A stretch of DNA of 64,000 nt from an uncultured Sulfolobales archaeon (GCA_938045475.1 CALIML010000004.1:1-64000); one strand, 5' to 3'; counted from the first letter of the stretch, positions 49,006-58,374 are shown. Notes: generated by a model not told the origin, from the letters alone. Numbers and translations are program-made.

Positions 49006-49893
49006 TTACTTACTTTGCAGAGCTCTTTTAGACGCAAGATCCTTTATTAAGCCAGTCTTAGAGTTTAAGTACGCTATGGTCTGAATCCACCCACTGAGTC
49101 TGCCGAATGAATTCATGCTAAACCAAGCTAGACACCTATTCCTCCTATGGCAATTCCAGCAGTAATAGCTGGAGCACAAGTCCTTTCTCGGCTCAACGTA
49201 TTCCTTCAATCCAAGGAACTCCCTAGCGAACGACTTGTAGTGTCTGTCGATTGGCGTAAATACGGAGTGCTTAGTTGAAAACAATAAGTATGCATCAACA
49301 GTCTTTACGCCAATGAATGGGTATTTAAGCATCCTCCTTCTAAGAGCGATTAATTCACTTAAGTCGTTGCCTACTTCAGCGAGGACTTCTAGGATGTCAG
49401 TATTCTTCAGTAAGTAATTGAACTGCCTTACTTGAAAGCTAGTGCTAACGCTAACTAAGTCAACTCTCTTCGCGGAATCCACGTTAACTGAGGCTATTGC
49501 TCTAACCCATTTAACTGTATTAGAGTAGTAGTTCGTTGCTCTAGATAGGAAGCACGATGCGAAGACAAGCCACTTATCCATAGTTGATATTGAAAGCCTG
49601 ATCTTTCTGAAGCTCCATGCGAGTTCTTCAATTAAGTTCTTAAGTGGGCTGCTTAAATCACTTAAGTAATCCATTGGATCATACCATAGCCCTAGGACTT
49701 CACTAATGAATTCCTCGTTGCTGCATCCACTAACTATAATGCTTGACTCAGCTCTCCGAACTTCCATGCCTCTACAGTATCCATAGTCTTTAATCAATAA
49801 CTCCCCTCTTTCACTAAACAATGGGTATGTAAATGAGGGGAGGAGTGTAAGCACTAGATCGTATGGCTTATTTAGGGAGTGCTTGTACTCCAA
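49006..49893 (-). CDS. Divergent HhH-GPD DNA glycosylase/AP lyase with C-terminal 4Fe-4S motif
   Basis: HhH KYPFIGVKTVDAYLLF, conserved Asp context VFTPIDRHYKSF, cysteines DLCSSYYCWNCHRRNRC. Confidence 0.75.
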   Translation of the reverse strand: MEYKHSLNKPYDLVLTLLPSFTYPLFSERGELLIKDYGYCRGMEVRRAESSIIVSGCSNEEFISEVLGLWYDPMDYLSDLSSPLKNLIEELAWSFRKIRLSISTMDKWLVFASCFLSRATNYYSNTVKWVRAIASVNVDSAKRVDLVSVSTSFQVRQFNYLLKNTDILEVLAEVGNDLSELIALRRRMLKYPFIGVKTVDAYLLFSTKHSVFTPIDRHYKSFAREFLGLKEYVEPRKDLCSSYYCWNCHRRNRCLAWFSMNSFGRLSGWIQTIAYLNSKTGLIKDLASKRALQSK

Positions 49894-49958
49894 TCAATGC
49901 CCCCTGCACACTAATTATTTTTAGCAATTCTTATTAACTACGTTATTAAGCCTTCGAT

Positions 49959-50885
49959 ATGGTGGAGCCCTTGACCTACTGCAGGGAGGTAGTGGTTGGT
50001 GGAAGAAAGTTTACTATACGTGAGCCAGTTGACGTAAGCGACTACCGTAAGCTAATGGATGTTCAACTAAGGATTTGGGGGATGCGCGACTATAGTGGAG
50101 CAGTTACATATCACATGATTATAGCTGGCCATAGGAATGGAGGCTTGGCGCTAGGAGTCTACAGTGAGGATGGTGAAGCAGTTGGATTAGCGTTCGGTGT
50201 GCCGGGCTATGATGATGGGTTAATATACCTATACAGCCACCTCCTCGGAGTAGTGCCTGAAAGCAGGTTTCAGGGAGTCGGGTATGAACTCAAGATCTCT
50301 CAGAGGGAGCTAGCGTTAAGTAAGGGGTATAGCTTAATTAAGTGGACTTACGACCCTATGCAGAGCCCAAACGCTTACTTCAACATATGTAAGTTCGGCG
50401 TAGTAGTTAGAAGCTTCCGCGAAGACTACTACGGTGAATTAATTGATGAATTAAACAGGGGTTTGCCTAGCGATAGATTTGAAGCAGAGTGGTGGATTAA
50501 GTCAGCTAGAGTTTTAAAAGTACTTAGAGGCGAAGTCAGGAGCCCAAGCATGGATGAATTAGCTAAGCTTGATGCTTTTCCAGCAACTAGAGTTAGAGTA
50601 GTCAATGATGTGGCTTTAACAGAAGACGTTGAACTCTCCAATAAGAGCGACATAGTTCTAATAGAAATACCTGGGGATTTAAATTACTTAAAGAAGGTAG
50701 ACTTAAGTGAAGCAGTTAAGTGGAGGCTTCTTTTACGTAAAGCATTCAATTACTACATCAATTCAATGGGCTACGTAGTCGCTTGGTTCACGAGCTTTAT
50801 TGATGAAGGAGTTAGGAGAAGCTACTACATTTTATGGAGGAGGAGCTTGAGGGAGATACTTAGGGGGGAGTTCCCGTGGAGCTAA
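49959..50885 (+). CDS. COG3375-like GNAT acetyltransferase
   Basis: IAGHRNGGLALGVYSEDGEAVGLAFGVPGYDDGLIYLYSHLLGVVPESRFQGVGYELK; YDPMQSPNAYFNICKFGVV; overlaps the MLE-family gene. Confidence 0.85.
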   Translation: MVEPLTYCREVVVGGRKFTIREPVDVSDYRKLMDVQLRIWGMRDYSGAVTYHMIIAGHRNGGLALGVYSEDGEAVGLAFGVPGYDDGLIYLYSHLLGVVPESRFQGVGYELKISQRELALSKGYSLIKWTYDPMQSPNAYFNICKFGVVVRSFREDYYGELIDELNRGLPSDRFEAEWWIKSARVLKVLRGEVRSPSMDELAKLDAFPATRVRVVNDVALTEDVELSNKSDIVLIEIPGDLNYLKKVDLSEAVKWRLLLRKAFNYYINSMGYVVAWFTSFIDEGVRRSYYILWRRSLREILRGEFPWS

Positions 50886-51991
50886 CTAAGGTAATCTTAT
50901 ACCACGTGGTAGTTAAGTTAAGAGAAGTTTTTGAAACAAGCTTTGGCAAAACAATTGATAGACACTGCGTTATAGTGAAAGTTGAGGATGCTTATGGAGA
51001 GGCGGGCTGGGGTGAAGCGCCAGTTGATGATGCACCACTATACTCCTACGAGACTGTTGATACAACGCTATACGTCTACAAGGAGTTCTTCACGCCTGTA
51101 CTTAGCAAGGATAGAGTAGTTGAGAGCCCTAGGGATATTCAAAGCAAGCTATCTATTTTCAGAGGCTATAGAATGGCTAAGGCAGGACTTGAATTCGCTC
51201 TCTGGGATCTGTACTCAAGGAGGCTTGGGAAACCTCTCTACAAAGTGCTGGGCGGAATTAGGGATAGGGTCGAACCCGGTATAAGCATAGGAGTTATCGG
51301 AGACTTGAGTGCTTTAATTAAGGCAGTGGATAAATATCTTGAGAGGGGTTATAGGAGAGTTAAAGTAAAGGCCAAGCCGGGATGGGATCTTGAGCCAGTT
51401 AAAGCCATTAGAAAGACCTTTGGCGAAATTCCATTAATGATTGATGCAAATGCATCGTATACCATTAATTACGCAAGCGTATTCAAGGAGCTAGATAAGT
51501 ATGAGCTGTTAATGATTGAACAACCCCTGAACTACGACGATCTCTACGAGCACTCAGTGCTTCAATCAATGATCAGGACACCCATATGCCTTGACGAAAG
51601 CATTAAAAGCTTAAGCGATGCATTAACTGGGGCAAGGATTGGATCTATGAAGGTAATTAATGTAAAGCCAGCTCGAGTAGGTGGACTGCATGAAGCTAAG
51701 TTAATAAATGACTACATGAAGGATCTCGGCATACCAATATGGATTGGGGGAATGCTTGAAACAGGTATTGGGAGAGGATTTCAAGTAGCTGCAGCAACTC
51801 TAAATAACGTAAGGTATCCAAACGATATATCGGAGTCATCTAGGTATTATGAAGAGGAGTTAGTGGAGCCTCCCTGGACTCTTAATAGTGATGGAACAAT
51901 AACTGCACCTAGTAAGCCAGGCATAGGAGTGGATGTAATTGAGGAGAGAGTAATTAAGTACTCTAAAAAAATCACTGAGTTTAAACTATGA
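50876..51991 (+). CDS. Enolase-superfamily enzyme (o-succinylbenzoate synthase/N-acylamino acid racemase type)
   Basis: GEAPVDDAPLYSYET; RVKVKAKPGWD (KxK); PLMIDANASY; MIEQPL; CLDESIKSLSDA; IGGMLETGIGRGFQVAAATL. Confidence 0.92.
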   Translation: MELTKVILYHVVVKLREVFETSFGKTIDRHCVIVKVEDAYGEAGWGEAPVDDAPLYSYETVDTTLYVYKEFFTPVLSKDRVVESPRDIQSKLSIFRGYRMAKAGLEFALWDLYSRRLGKPLYKVLGGIRDRVEPGISIGVIGDLSALIKAVDKYLERGYRRVKVKAKPGWDLEPVKAIRKTFGEIPLMIDANASYTINYASVFKELDKYELLMIEQPLNYDDLYEHSVLQSMIRTPICLDESIKSLSDALTGARIGSMKVINVKPARVGGLHEAKLINDYMKDLGIPIWIGGMLETGIGRGFQVAAATLNNVRYPNDISESSRYYEEELVEPPWTLNSDGTITAPSKPGIGVDVIEERVIKYSKKITEFKL

Positions 51992-52002
51992 AACCACTAG
52001 CT

Positions 52003-52173
52003 TCAAAGAATGCTGTTTTCGTAAGGATCTACACTGCCGCCAGTAACTGAAGCATCTCCACTAGCTAGAGCCCTAACAGCTCCAATAATTAAAGTAACTG
52101 CAAGCAGCACTGATAAGTAGATTAATTTGGCAGTGCTTGGATTAATGTATTTAGCTACCTTAGTCCAATCCAT
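52003..52173 (-). CDS. 56-aa single-TM protein
   Basis: MDWTKVAKYINPSTAKLIYLSVLLAVTLIIGAVRALASGDASVTGGSVDPYENSIL; GGTGGG upstream of ATG 52173. Confidence 0.6.
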   Translation of the reverse strand: MDWTKVAKYINPSTAKLIYLSVLLAVTLIIGAVRALASGDASVTGGSVDPYENSIL

Positions 52174-52223
52174 ATATATCCCACCAAACATTGTATAATC
52201 AAATACAACTAATTAAATGTATA

Positions 52224-52239
52224 CACCGTGGGAACGGTG
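52224..52239. repeat. Hairpin CACCGT-GGGA-ACGGTG (GNRA-type tetraloop)
   Basis: Perfect 6-bp arms in the AT-rich divergent intergenic region. Confidence 0.7.
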
Positions 52240-52310
52240 AAATGACGTTAAAGGCAAATAATTTATTCTTAAAAAGATATAAGATTTAAATTTTTAATAA
52301 GGCATTCTTA

Positions 52311-53453
52311 GTGCTTGGGGGATTAGCTTACTTCATGTCTAATCTAGACGCTCTCAAGCGATTAGATAAGTCTGAAGCCACGCTTATAAATACTCTCTAC
52401 TATCTCAACGTACTATCGTCATCAAGGCTTTCAAGGAGTATTCCAATGCCTCAAGAGCGGGTAGCTTACTTCTTTGAGTACGCTGTGGATAGATTTGGCT
52501 TTTCCCTTAAGCCTGATGTAATGTACAGCAAGCTAGGCCTTATTGGAGTCATTGCTGTATACAGACGTATGAAGGTTAGGGAGTGCAACTTAGATGAAGC
52601 AGTATTTAGAATACCCTACATTAGAGCCCTATCAATGGTTCCTCCATCAATACTTATAGCGTCATTCCTAATTCCAAGAGATCTAGCTAGCTATGTTAAG
52701 CCTGAGCCATCGCCTACAGCTGACGTATACATCAGTGAATATACAATAAGGTCTAAGCCTAGGATAGATCTATTAGATAAATTCCTCTTAGGACATGTTG
52801 AAGACTTGGTTGAGCCAAAAGTAGTTGAAGACTTAGTGAGCGCTAAGAGATTCATTAGAGAAGAAGACGTAGTTGGTCGAGCTAGGTTCGATAAAATAGA
52901 CCTAGCAGTACTCCATGCATTGTCAGTAAGCCCAGGCCTCAGCATTAGGGGAATAAAGAAAGCTGTTGAAGAAAGGCTTGGGAGGAAGTTCATTAGGTTT
53001 GAAAGCCACGTAGAGCACGCTGAGAAACTCATTTATGGATATAGGCTAGCTGTTTTGAGAAGTAAGTACGTTCAACAAGTAATTAAGTGCTTGTACTTAA
53101 AGGCTCATGAACCACTTAACTTATGTAATTCAGTCATACGCCACCCACTAGCAGTTAATTGCAGTGGCTCTAGCTCCACTGGGGAAGTTATCTTATGCAT
53201 CATGCTGCCTGCAAAGATCGGTGTTCTTACAACGTTAGAGGCATTTATTAATGCGCTTACTTCACTTGGATGCGAAATAATTGATTCATTCGAATACGCA
53301 TTCGACCTCCTCCCTACAAGATCTCATTTTGCAGCTGCAGCAGTGCCTCTTACTGAGTGGGCTCGTGGCTATAGTGATTGGCTTAAGGGAGTTGACCCCG
53401 TTTCCTACGCATTCAATGTATTGAAGTCCCTTAACTGCGTTGAGTATTCATGA
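52311..53453 (+). CDS. Uncharacterised protein with central winged-helix-like domain (start may be ATG 52335)
   Basis: FDKIDLAVLHALSVSPGLSIRGIKKAVEERLGRKFIRFESHVEHAEKL; no enzyme motif seen. Confidence 0.6.
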   Translation: MLGGLAYFMSNLDALKRLDKSEATLINTLYYLNVLSSSRLSRSIPMPQERVAYFFEYAVDRFGFSLKPDVMYSKLGLIGVIAVYRRMKVRECNLDEAVFRIPYIRALSMVPPSILIASFLIPRDLASYVKPEPSPTADVYISEYTIRSKPRIDLLDKFLLGHVEDLVEPKVVEDLVSAKRFIREEDVVGRARFDKIDLAVLHALSVSPGLSIRGIKKAVEERLGRKFIRFESHVEHAEKLIYGYRLAVLRSKYVQQVIKCLYLKAHEPLNLCNSVIRHPLAVNCSGSSSTGEVILCIMLPAKIGVLTTLEAFINALTSLGCEIIDSFEYAFDLLPTRSHFAAAAVPLTEWARGYSDWLKGVDPVSYAFNVLKSLNCVEYS

Positions 53454-53512
53454 ATTCATTTATCAATAGTCATTGAGTTAGTACTTAAAAAGCTCGGCTC
53501 ATTCTATAGACT

Positions 53513-53869
53513 TTGGAGATCGAAGTGGAGTCCAAGTTAGAGGGCTTTATCAGGGAGAATGCTTTTAAGAAAGCCCCGGGCTTAATAAATGCCATTGATC
53601 TGCTGTGTATGAGCAGGGGGCTTGAGAGATCTACTTCGCTATTCCTTGGGAAGCCGGATAAGCTCTATTCAGTTCTCAGAGAACTGTATGGGCATGAAGC
53701 CAGTAGCTTTATATTGATAAACGTATTCCTTAAACCACTCTTATTCTTCCTAGATAAAGCTGAGCTTCTTCCAAAAGCATCTTACTTAATGGAGGCTGAC
53801 ATAAGTGAGTTCGCTGAATTCATAAAGGATCTACTTAGTTGCGCCTTAGAGACGTTTAAAGAGCTTTAA
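53513..53869 (+). CDS. DUF3227/NitrOD5-like small protein
   Basis: ALIDLLCMSRGLERSTSLFLGKPDKLYSVLRELYGHEASSFILINVFLKPL. Confidence 0.6.
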   Translation: MEIEVESKLEGFIRENAFKKAPGLINAIDLLCMSRGLERSTSLFLGKPDKLYSVLRELYGHEASSFILINVFLKPLLFFLDKAELLPKASYLMEADISEFAEFIKDLLSCALETFKEL

Positions 53870-53946
53870 ATCTACATTAAGTTCCCTGAAGGATTTGGCT
53901 TTGTTAAACAACTTATTACTTTCCTCCCCAGATTTACACCTTCCAG

Positions 53947-55026
53947 GTGTGGCCTGTGGATTTAAGTAGACTGCTTAGTGAAGTAGACGATGTGCTGAGG
54001 AACTTCCTCAATAAATATTTAAACGAAGCAATGGGGGTTCATGAAGGGCTTGGAGAACTTGTATATAGCGTAAGTGAACATACTTTACGCGGCGGTAAGA
54101 GGCTTAGAGCTATATTAATTGCTCTAGGGTACTTATCCCGTGGATTAACGGACTTAGAGCCCGTTAAGGAGTTAATGGCTTCTGTGGAGTTCCTTCAAAG
54201 CTATTTATTAGTACACGACGACGTCATGGATAGAGATGAAGTTAGGAGGGGTGGGCCGACGCTGCACGCTTTCTTCAGGGATAAGTGCATTAGCCGGGGC
54301 TTTATAGGTGACTGCAATCACTACGGGATATCTCAAGCTATTGTCGCTGGCGACTACCTTGAATCAATAGCTGTAGGGACCATAGCTAACTTAAGCCTTA
54401 AACCAGAAGTAGTCACTGCATTAGTTAAAAGGTATTCAGAAGGCCTTAGGGCAGTGGCTTATGGACAGTACTTAGACGTACTCATGGCCAATAAGTCCCT
54501 TAGAGAAGTAAAGGCAGCTGATGTATTGAGAGTACATGAGTTAAAGACTGCTTCATACACTGTCGAACTGCCACTGCACTTAGGGGTTATAGCTAGAGAT
54601 CCAAGCGATGGAGAGCTCTTAAGACTATACAGCGATTTCTCAAAGCCCGCCGGCATAGCATTCCAGCTAAGAGACGACATACTTGGCCTGTATGGAGATC
54701 CTAGAGTCACTGGAAAACCCGTTGGAAGCGATGTAAGGGAGAGGAAGAAGACGCTCCTAGTAGTTAAAGCATATGAGTTGGGAAGCGTAAGTGATAGGAA
54801 AATGCTTGAGGAAATATATGATTCACGCAGAGAAATAGATTTAGATGACGTTAAGAGTGTTCAAGAAGTAGTTAAGAGAACCGGTAGCTTAAGCCATAGT
54901 GAAGAGCTAATTAAGGAAATGTACTCTAAAGCGATGGAGATCGTTGAGTATTCAAAGCCCATAGATCCCGTGGTTAAGCAAGAGCTCTTGAAAATTCTTG
55001 AAAAATTAGTGTTTAGAGAAAAGTAG
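53947..55026 (+). CDS. Geranylgeranyl/polyprenyl diphosphate synthase
   Basis: GGKRLRAILIALG; LVHDDVMDRDEVRRGGPTLH; FQLRDDILGLYGDPRVTGKPVGSDVRERKKTLLV. Confidence 0.96.
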   Translation: MWPVDLSRLLSEVDDVLRNFLNKYLNEAMGVHEGLGELVYSVSEHTLRGGKRLRAILIALGYLSRGLTDLEPVKELMASVEFLQSYLLVHDDVMDRDEVRRGGPTLHAFFRDKCISRGFIGDCNHYGISQAIVAGDYLESIAVGTIANLSLKPEVVTALVKRYSEGLRAVAYGQYLDVLMANKSLREVKAADVLRVHELKTASYTVELPLHLGVIARDPSDGELLRLYSDFSKPAGIAFQLRDDILGLYGDPRVTGKPVGSDVRERKKTLLVVKAYELGSVSDRKMLEEIYDSRREIDLDDVKSVQEVVKRTGSLSHSEELIKEMYSKAMEIVEYSKPIDPVVKQELLKILEKLVFREK

Positions 55027-55593
55027 CTACACTGATTTCCCAGCGAATATCTTTCTACCCGGTAGAACAAACGCCCTACCCCTATCGTGTAAAAGCACCT
55101 TCGCCTTCTCGTAGTTCCACCCGTATCTCCCATAAAGATCCTTTCTAACGTGTGCTCCGAGTACTTCAGCTATGAATAGCGTTGACTCTCCAGCCTCATG
55201 CACGCTATTTACAATGCATTCAAGGAATCCATAAGAGTTCCTTATACCCGGTACACTTACTTTAGTTGATTTAACTTCTTCAAAGCCAAGCGCCATCCAC
55301 TTATCAATGCTCCTACCACTCATTGAGCCAGCTCTATAGACTTCGTTGACGTGTTCTTCTCCAACAATGTTTATTGTGAACTCCCTCCTAGTCATGAGTA
55401 GCTCGTTAGTCAACGCTTCTTTACCTATGGCTAAAGCCACTAAGGGAGGCTCTCCACTAACGGGTGTAACCCATGATGCAGCCATAACGTTAAGCCCTCC
55501 ACCGGGCTTGGCAGTGACTATTAGGTAAGCTGGCCTTGGATGTAAGATGTAGTATTCATCGGGGCTTAGATCAATGTATTCATAGCTCTTCAA
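55027..55593 (-). CDS. Flavin reductase-like domain protein
   Basis: NVMAASWVTPVSGEPPLVALAIGKEALTNELLMTRREFTINI. Confidence 0.9.
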   Translation of the reverse strand: MKSYEYIDLSPDEYYILHPRPAYLIVTAKPGGGLNVMAASWVTPVSGEPPLVALAIGKEALTNELLMTRREFTINIVGEEHVNEVYRAGSMSGRSIDKWMALGFEEVKSTKVSVPGIRNSYGFLECIVNSVHEAGESTLFIAEVLGAHVRKDLYGRYGWNYEKAKVLLHDRGRAFVLPGRKIFAGKSV

Positions 55594-55632
55594 GGTTTCA
55601 CCTAAGTTATGCTAACATAGTGTGGAGAGCTA

Positions 55633-56289
55633 TTAATGTTGCGAAGTCCTAAGTATGTGCTTAACGGCTTCTCTAAAAGCATTGATTAGCGAGTCAGTGA
55701 ATTCGCTTAAGCCAGGCTCTTTACCGAAGCGCCCTGATCGCGCATTTGTATAAGCAATGCAATCTCTTGGAGACAGCCTAGCTTCACTTATATCCCCTTC
55801 TACATAGAACTCTGCCCTCAGGTGTTTAGCTAACTCCACTTCAAGCAGGCATGCATGACAGTACTCTAGTCCTAGCTGCCCAGCCGCTCTCCATAGATCT
55901 ACTGCAACAGCCCTGCCTCCGGGAATGTTGCTTCTCTAATGAATACATACACTACGCTCTTATTGCCTCCATGAGTGTTCAGAACTAGGAATCCCTTGAA
56001 ACCCCCAGTCTTTGACAGCTATGAATAGATGTCTCTAAGAATGTTTAAAAGAGTCTTAGGCCTCAGGCTTATTGAGAAAAGATCTGACTATTCAGCTGAG
56101 AAGCCTTAGTTAATTGGCTGCAGAATGAGTATGTACACGTCATCAATTACGCCAAGTCTTTTTCAAGAGTTCTTCAGCTAGCCTAAGGGCTATCAATGAG
56201 TCGATAGCTATAGGCAGGCGCTCTCCATGGCACTCTATGCTACCTAAAGGCAGTACTGCTATGTACTCTCTACACTCATTTAAGTCCAC
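55633..56289 (-). pseudogene. Creatininase (creatinine amidohydrolase) family pseudogene
   Basis: Fragments EYIAVLPLGSIECHGERLPIAIDSLIALRLAEELL / LGVIDDVYILILQPIN*GFSAE*SDLFSISLRPKTLLNILRDIYS*LSKTGGFKGFLVLNTHGGNKSVVYVFIREA / GGRAVAVDLWRAAGQLGLEYCHACLLEVELAKHLRAEF...; in-frame stops at 56106-56108, 56088-56090, 56019-56021, plus two frameshifts. Confidence 0.88.
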
Positions 56290-56366
56290 TGAAGCACTTA
56301 CTGAAGCATTGAGTACCTTTAATCAGTAACCCCGTGATTAATGGCGTAAGGCGATTTAAATACACT

Positions 56367-57248
56367 TCATTGAGGCACTAAATTGAGGGATTCAGCTACT
56401 TTAACTAGCTTTAAAGCAATCTCTTCATTAACTACTCCTCTAAGCATTGACACGGCTTCACTTAAGTCACGTGAGCTTTTAAATACTCTCACTAGAAGCC
56501 AGACTACAGTATCAATAATAATGCATGGCACGCGAGAGATCTCTGAAACCCTCCTCCATGCATTTACAGCGACTCCCTTATACTTTCCAAGGATTAAAGC
56601 TCTGCGTCTGAGCAGCGGCACATCATTGTTAATGGGCTTAACTAAGCCACTTACCAGTGTTACGTAAGCTATCCTCCCATCAATAGGCATTGAGACCCCT
56701 GGGTCGGGTGAGGCTTTGGGGCACATCATTGATGCAGCGTAGTAATACATTTTTCCAGCAAAAGCTATTGTCTTATCTACAGCATTCTGCTTCATTAAAT
56801 GGGCAAGCTCCTTAACTAAGCTGCCTTGATTAGCGGCGTAAACGCATGGGTCTTTACACAGCTCTGCTGCGACACTAGACCTTAGGAATTTCTCCAGCCT
56901 TGCTTCCTTAACTTTAACCCCAACTCTATTGTACTTAGAGAAGTTCTCTAAGAAACACTTGTATTCCTCAATCAATTCACTCACTCCACCAATTCTTCTT
57001 CCACTGAAGAATGATGCTACTTCAACCCAGTAGTCTTCGCCGAACCCACTTAACCTATAGCTAATCAATGCACTTGATACAGCCACTAGAGCTGTAAGCC
57101 ACTTACTGCGAGTACTGTTGTATAGCATTCTAATAGCTCTGTACTGCGCATCTAACTCCACTACATCATTGAAGCTAGCGCTAGTGAATAGATTCCTTAG
57201 AGCTAGAGCTATTTCAATAGCTTTCTCCTCAGACGCTTTAAAAACCAT
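56367..57248 (-). CDS. Archaeal 8-oxoguanine DNA glycosylase/AP lyase (AGOG family)
   Basis: DKTIAFAGKMYYYAASM; AVNAWRRVSEISRVPCIIIDTVVWLLVR; P(I)DGRIAYVT. Confidence 0.87.
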   Translation of the reverse strand: MVFKASEEKAIEIALALRNLFTSASFNDVVELDAQYRAIRMLYNSTRSKWLTALVAVSSALISYRLSGFGEDYWVEVASFFSGRRIGGVSELIEEYKCFLENFSKYNRVGVKVKEARLEKFLRSSVAAELCKDPCVYAANQGSLVKELAHLMKQNAVDKTIAFAGKMYYYAASMMCPKASPDPGVSMPIDGRIAYVTLVSGLVKPINNDVPLLRRRALILGKYKGVAVNAWRRVSEISRVPCIIIDTVVWLLVRVFKSSRDLSEAVSMLRGVVNEEIALKLVKVAESLNLVPQ

Positions 57249-57400
57249 TGTTGCACCTTCCGTGAAATCGCACCGTCCTAAACACTCCCTTAGTTTACAT
57301 CGCTAGTTAAAAATCATTAATGCAAACTCATAGTGGATAAATATAAAAAGGCATGCGTGATTGCTAACACATAAATCAGTCGTGGGGATAAAGAGGGGAA

Positions 57401-57694
57401 ATGTATAGGCTTGCGTTAGCTGTTAAAAATGTTGGTGGAAAGTACGTAGTATCAAGTTTTGAGTCCTCAAGTAACTTAATTCTCATAGACTTGGATGAAG
57501 ACAGCCTTAGGGAAGTAGTGGATAAACCCATAAACATTGATGAAGCTGAGGAAGCATTAGATGAAAACAATGTCGCTGTCCTAGTGTGCAGTAGCATCAG
57601 TAATGAGAGTAGAGCTGTAATCGAAGAGCTTGGCGTTAAAGTAATTACTGGAGTCCGCTCTACAGCAGATGAATTCATAGAGATGTGGCTGTAG
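57401..57694 (+). CDS. NifX/NifB-like dinitrogenase iron-molybdenum cofactor domain protein
   Basis: MYRLALAVKNVGGKYVVSSFESSSNLILIDLDED...CSSISNESRAVIEELGVKVITGVRSTADEFIEMW. Confidence 0.65.
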   Translation: MYRLALAVKNVGGKYVVSSFESSSNLILIDLDEDSLREVVDKPINIDEAEEALDENNVAVLVCSSISNESRAVIEELGVKVITGVRSTADEFIEMWL

Positions 57695-57695
57695 G

Positions 57696-58097
57696 GTGAA
57701 TAGAGAAGTGGTCACCTTAGTGAAGGGGAGGCACATTTACGGAGAACTCTATGGATCGCCGAGCGACTTATTGAACGACGAGGAATTCCTCACTAAGACT
57801 GTTGTAAAGGCAGCTGAACACGGTGCAACTACAATCCTTGAAGTAAAGCATTGGAGAGTAGGGGGAGAGCATGGAGGGGTGTCCGTTTTAGCATTAGTTG
57901 TTGAAAGCCACATAGCTATACACACATGGCCTGGCAATAACTATGCTACAATTGACGTATATACATGCGGGGATAGAAGCGATCCATGGAAAGTCTTCCA
58001 CTACATAGTTAATGCATTAAAGCCCAAGCACTACGTAGTTCACTATAGTGATAGAAGTCAGCTGCCTCTATATGGATCTAGTGATGCGCCTACATAA
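57696..58097 (+). CDS. speH: S-adenosylmethionine/arginine decarboxylase proenzyme (SpeH family)
   Basis: KGRHIYGELYGSPSDLLND; ALVVESHIAIHTWPGNNYATIDVYTCGD. Confidence 0.93.
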   Translation: MNREVVTLVKGRHIYGELYGSPSDLLNDEEFLTKTVVKAAEHGATTILEVKHWRVGGEHGGVSVLALVVESHIAIHTWPGNNYATIDVYTCGDRSDPWKVFHYIVNALKPKHYVVHYSDRSQLPLYGSSDAPT

Positions 58098-58320
58098 TAG
58101 TGATGTTGGCCTTAGAGCTAAAGTTCATTATTGTTATGCCCACTACTCTTTTGTTTTTAATCCTAATCACTATGTCATCTCCAACGAGTACTTCTTCATC
58201 GGCTTCCCCCGATTCATAGCCGAAGTTTATGTATAGTACGTCGTTTTGCCTATCGTATTCAAGCCACAGCTTGTCTAAGTCACTTATTTCGTAATTACAT
58301 TGATTCTTACAGCTATCCAT
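58090..58320 (-). CDS. DUF2283-like small protein
   Basis: LWLEYDRQNDVLYINFGYESGEADEEVLVGDDIVIRIKNKRVVGITIMNFS. Confidence 0.8.
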   Translation of the reverse strand: MDSCKNQCNYEISDLDKLWLEYDRQNDVLYINFGYESGEADEEVLVGDDIVIRIKNKRVVGITIMNFSSKANITIM

Positions 58321-58374
58321 GAGTTCACCTCAACGGTATTTAATTCAACTCTCTATTAAACACTTTACTTAACC

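Noticed and set aside
55633-55839. ORF-track 68-aa protein as a standalone gene
   Set aside because: It is the 3' fragment of the decayed creatininase-family gene, not an independent small protein
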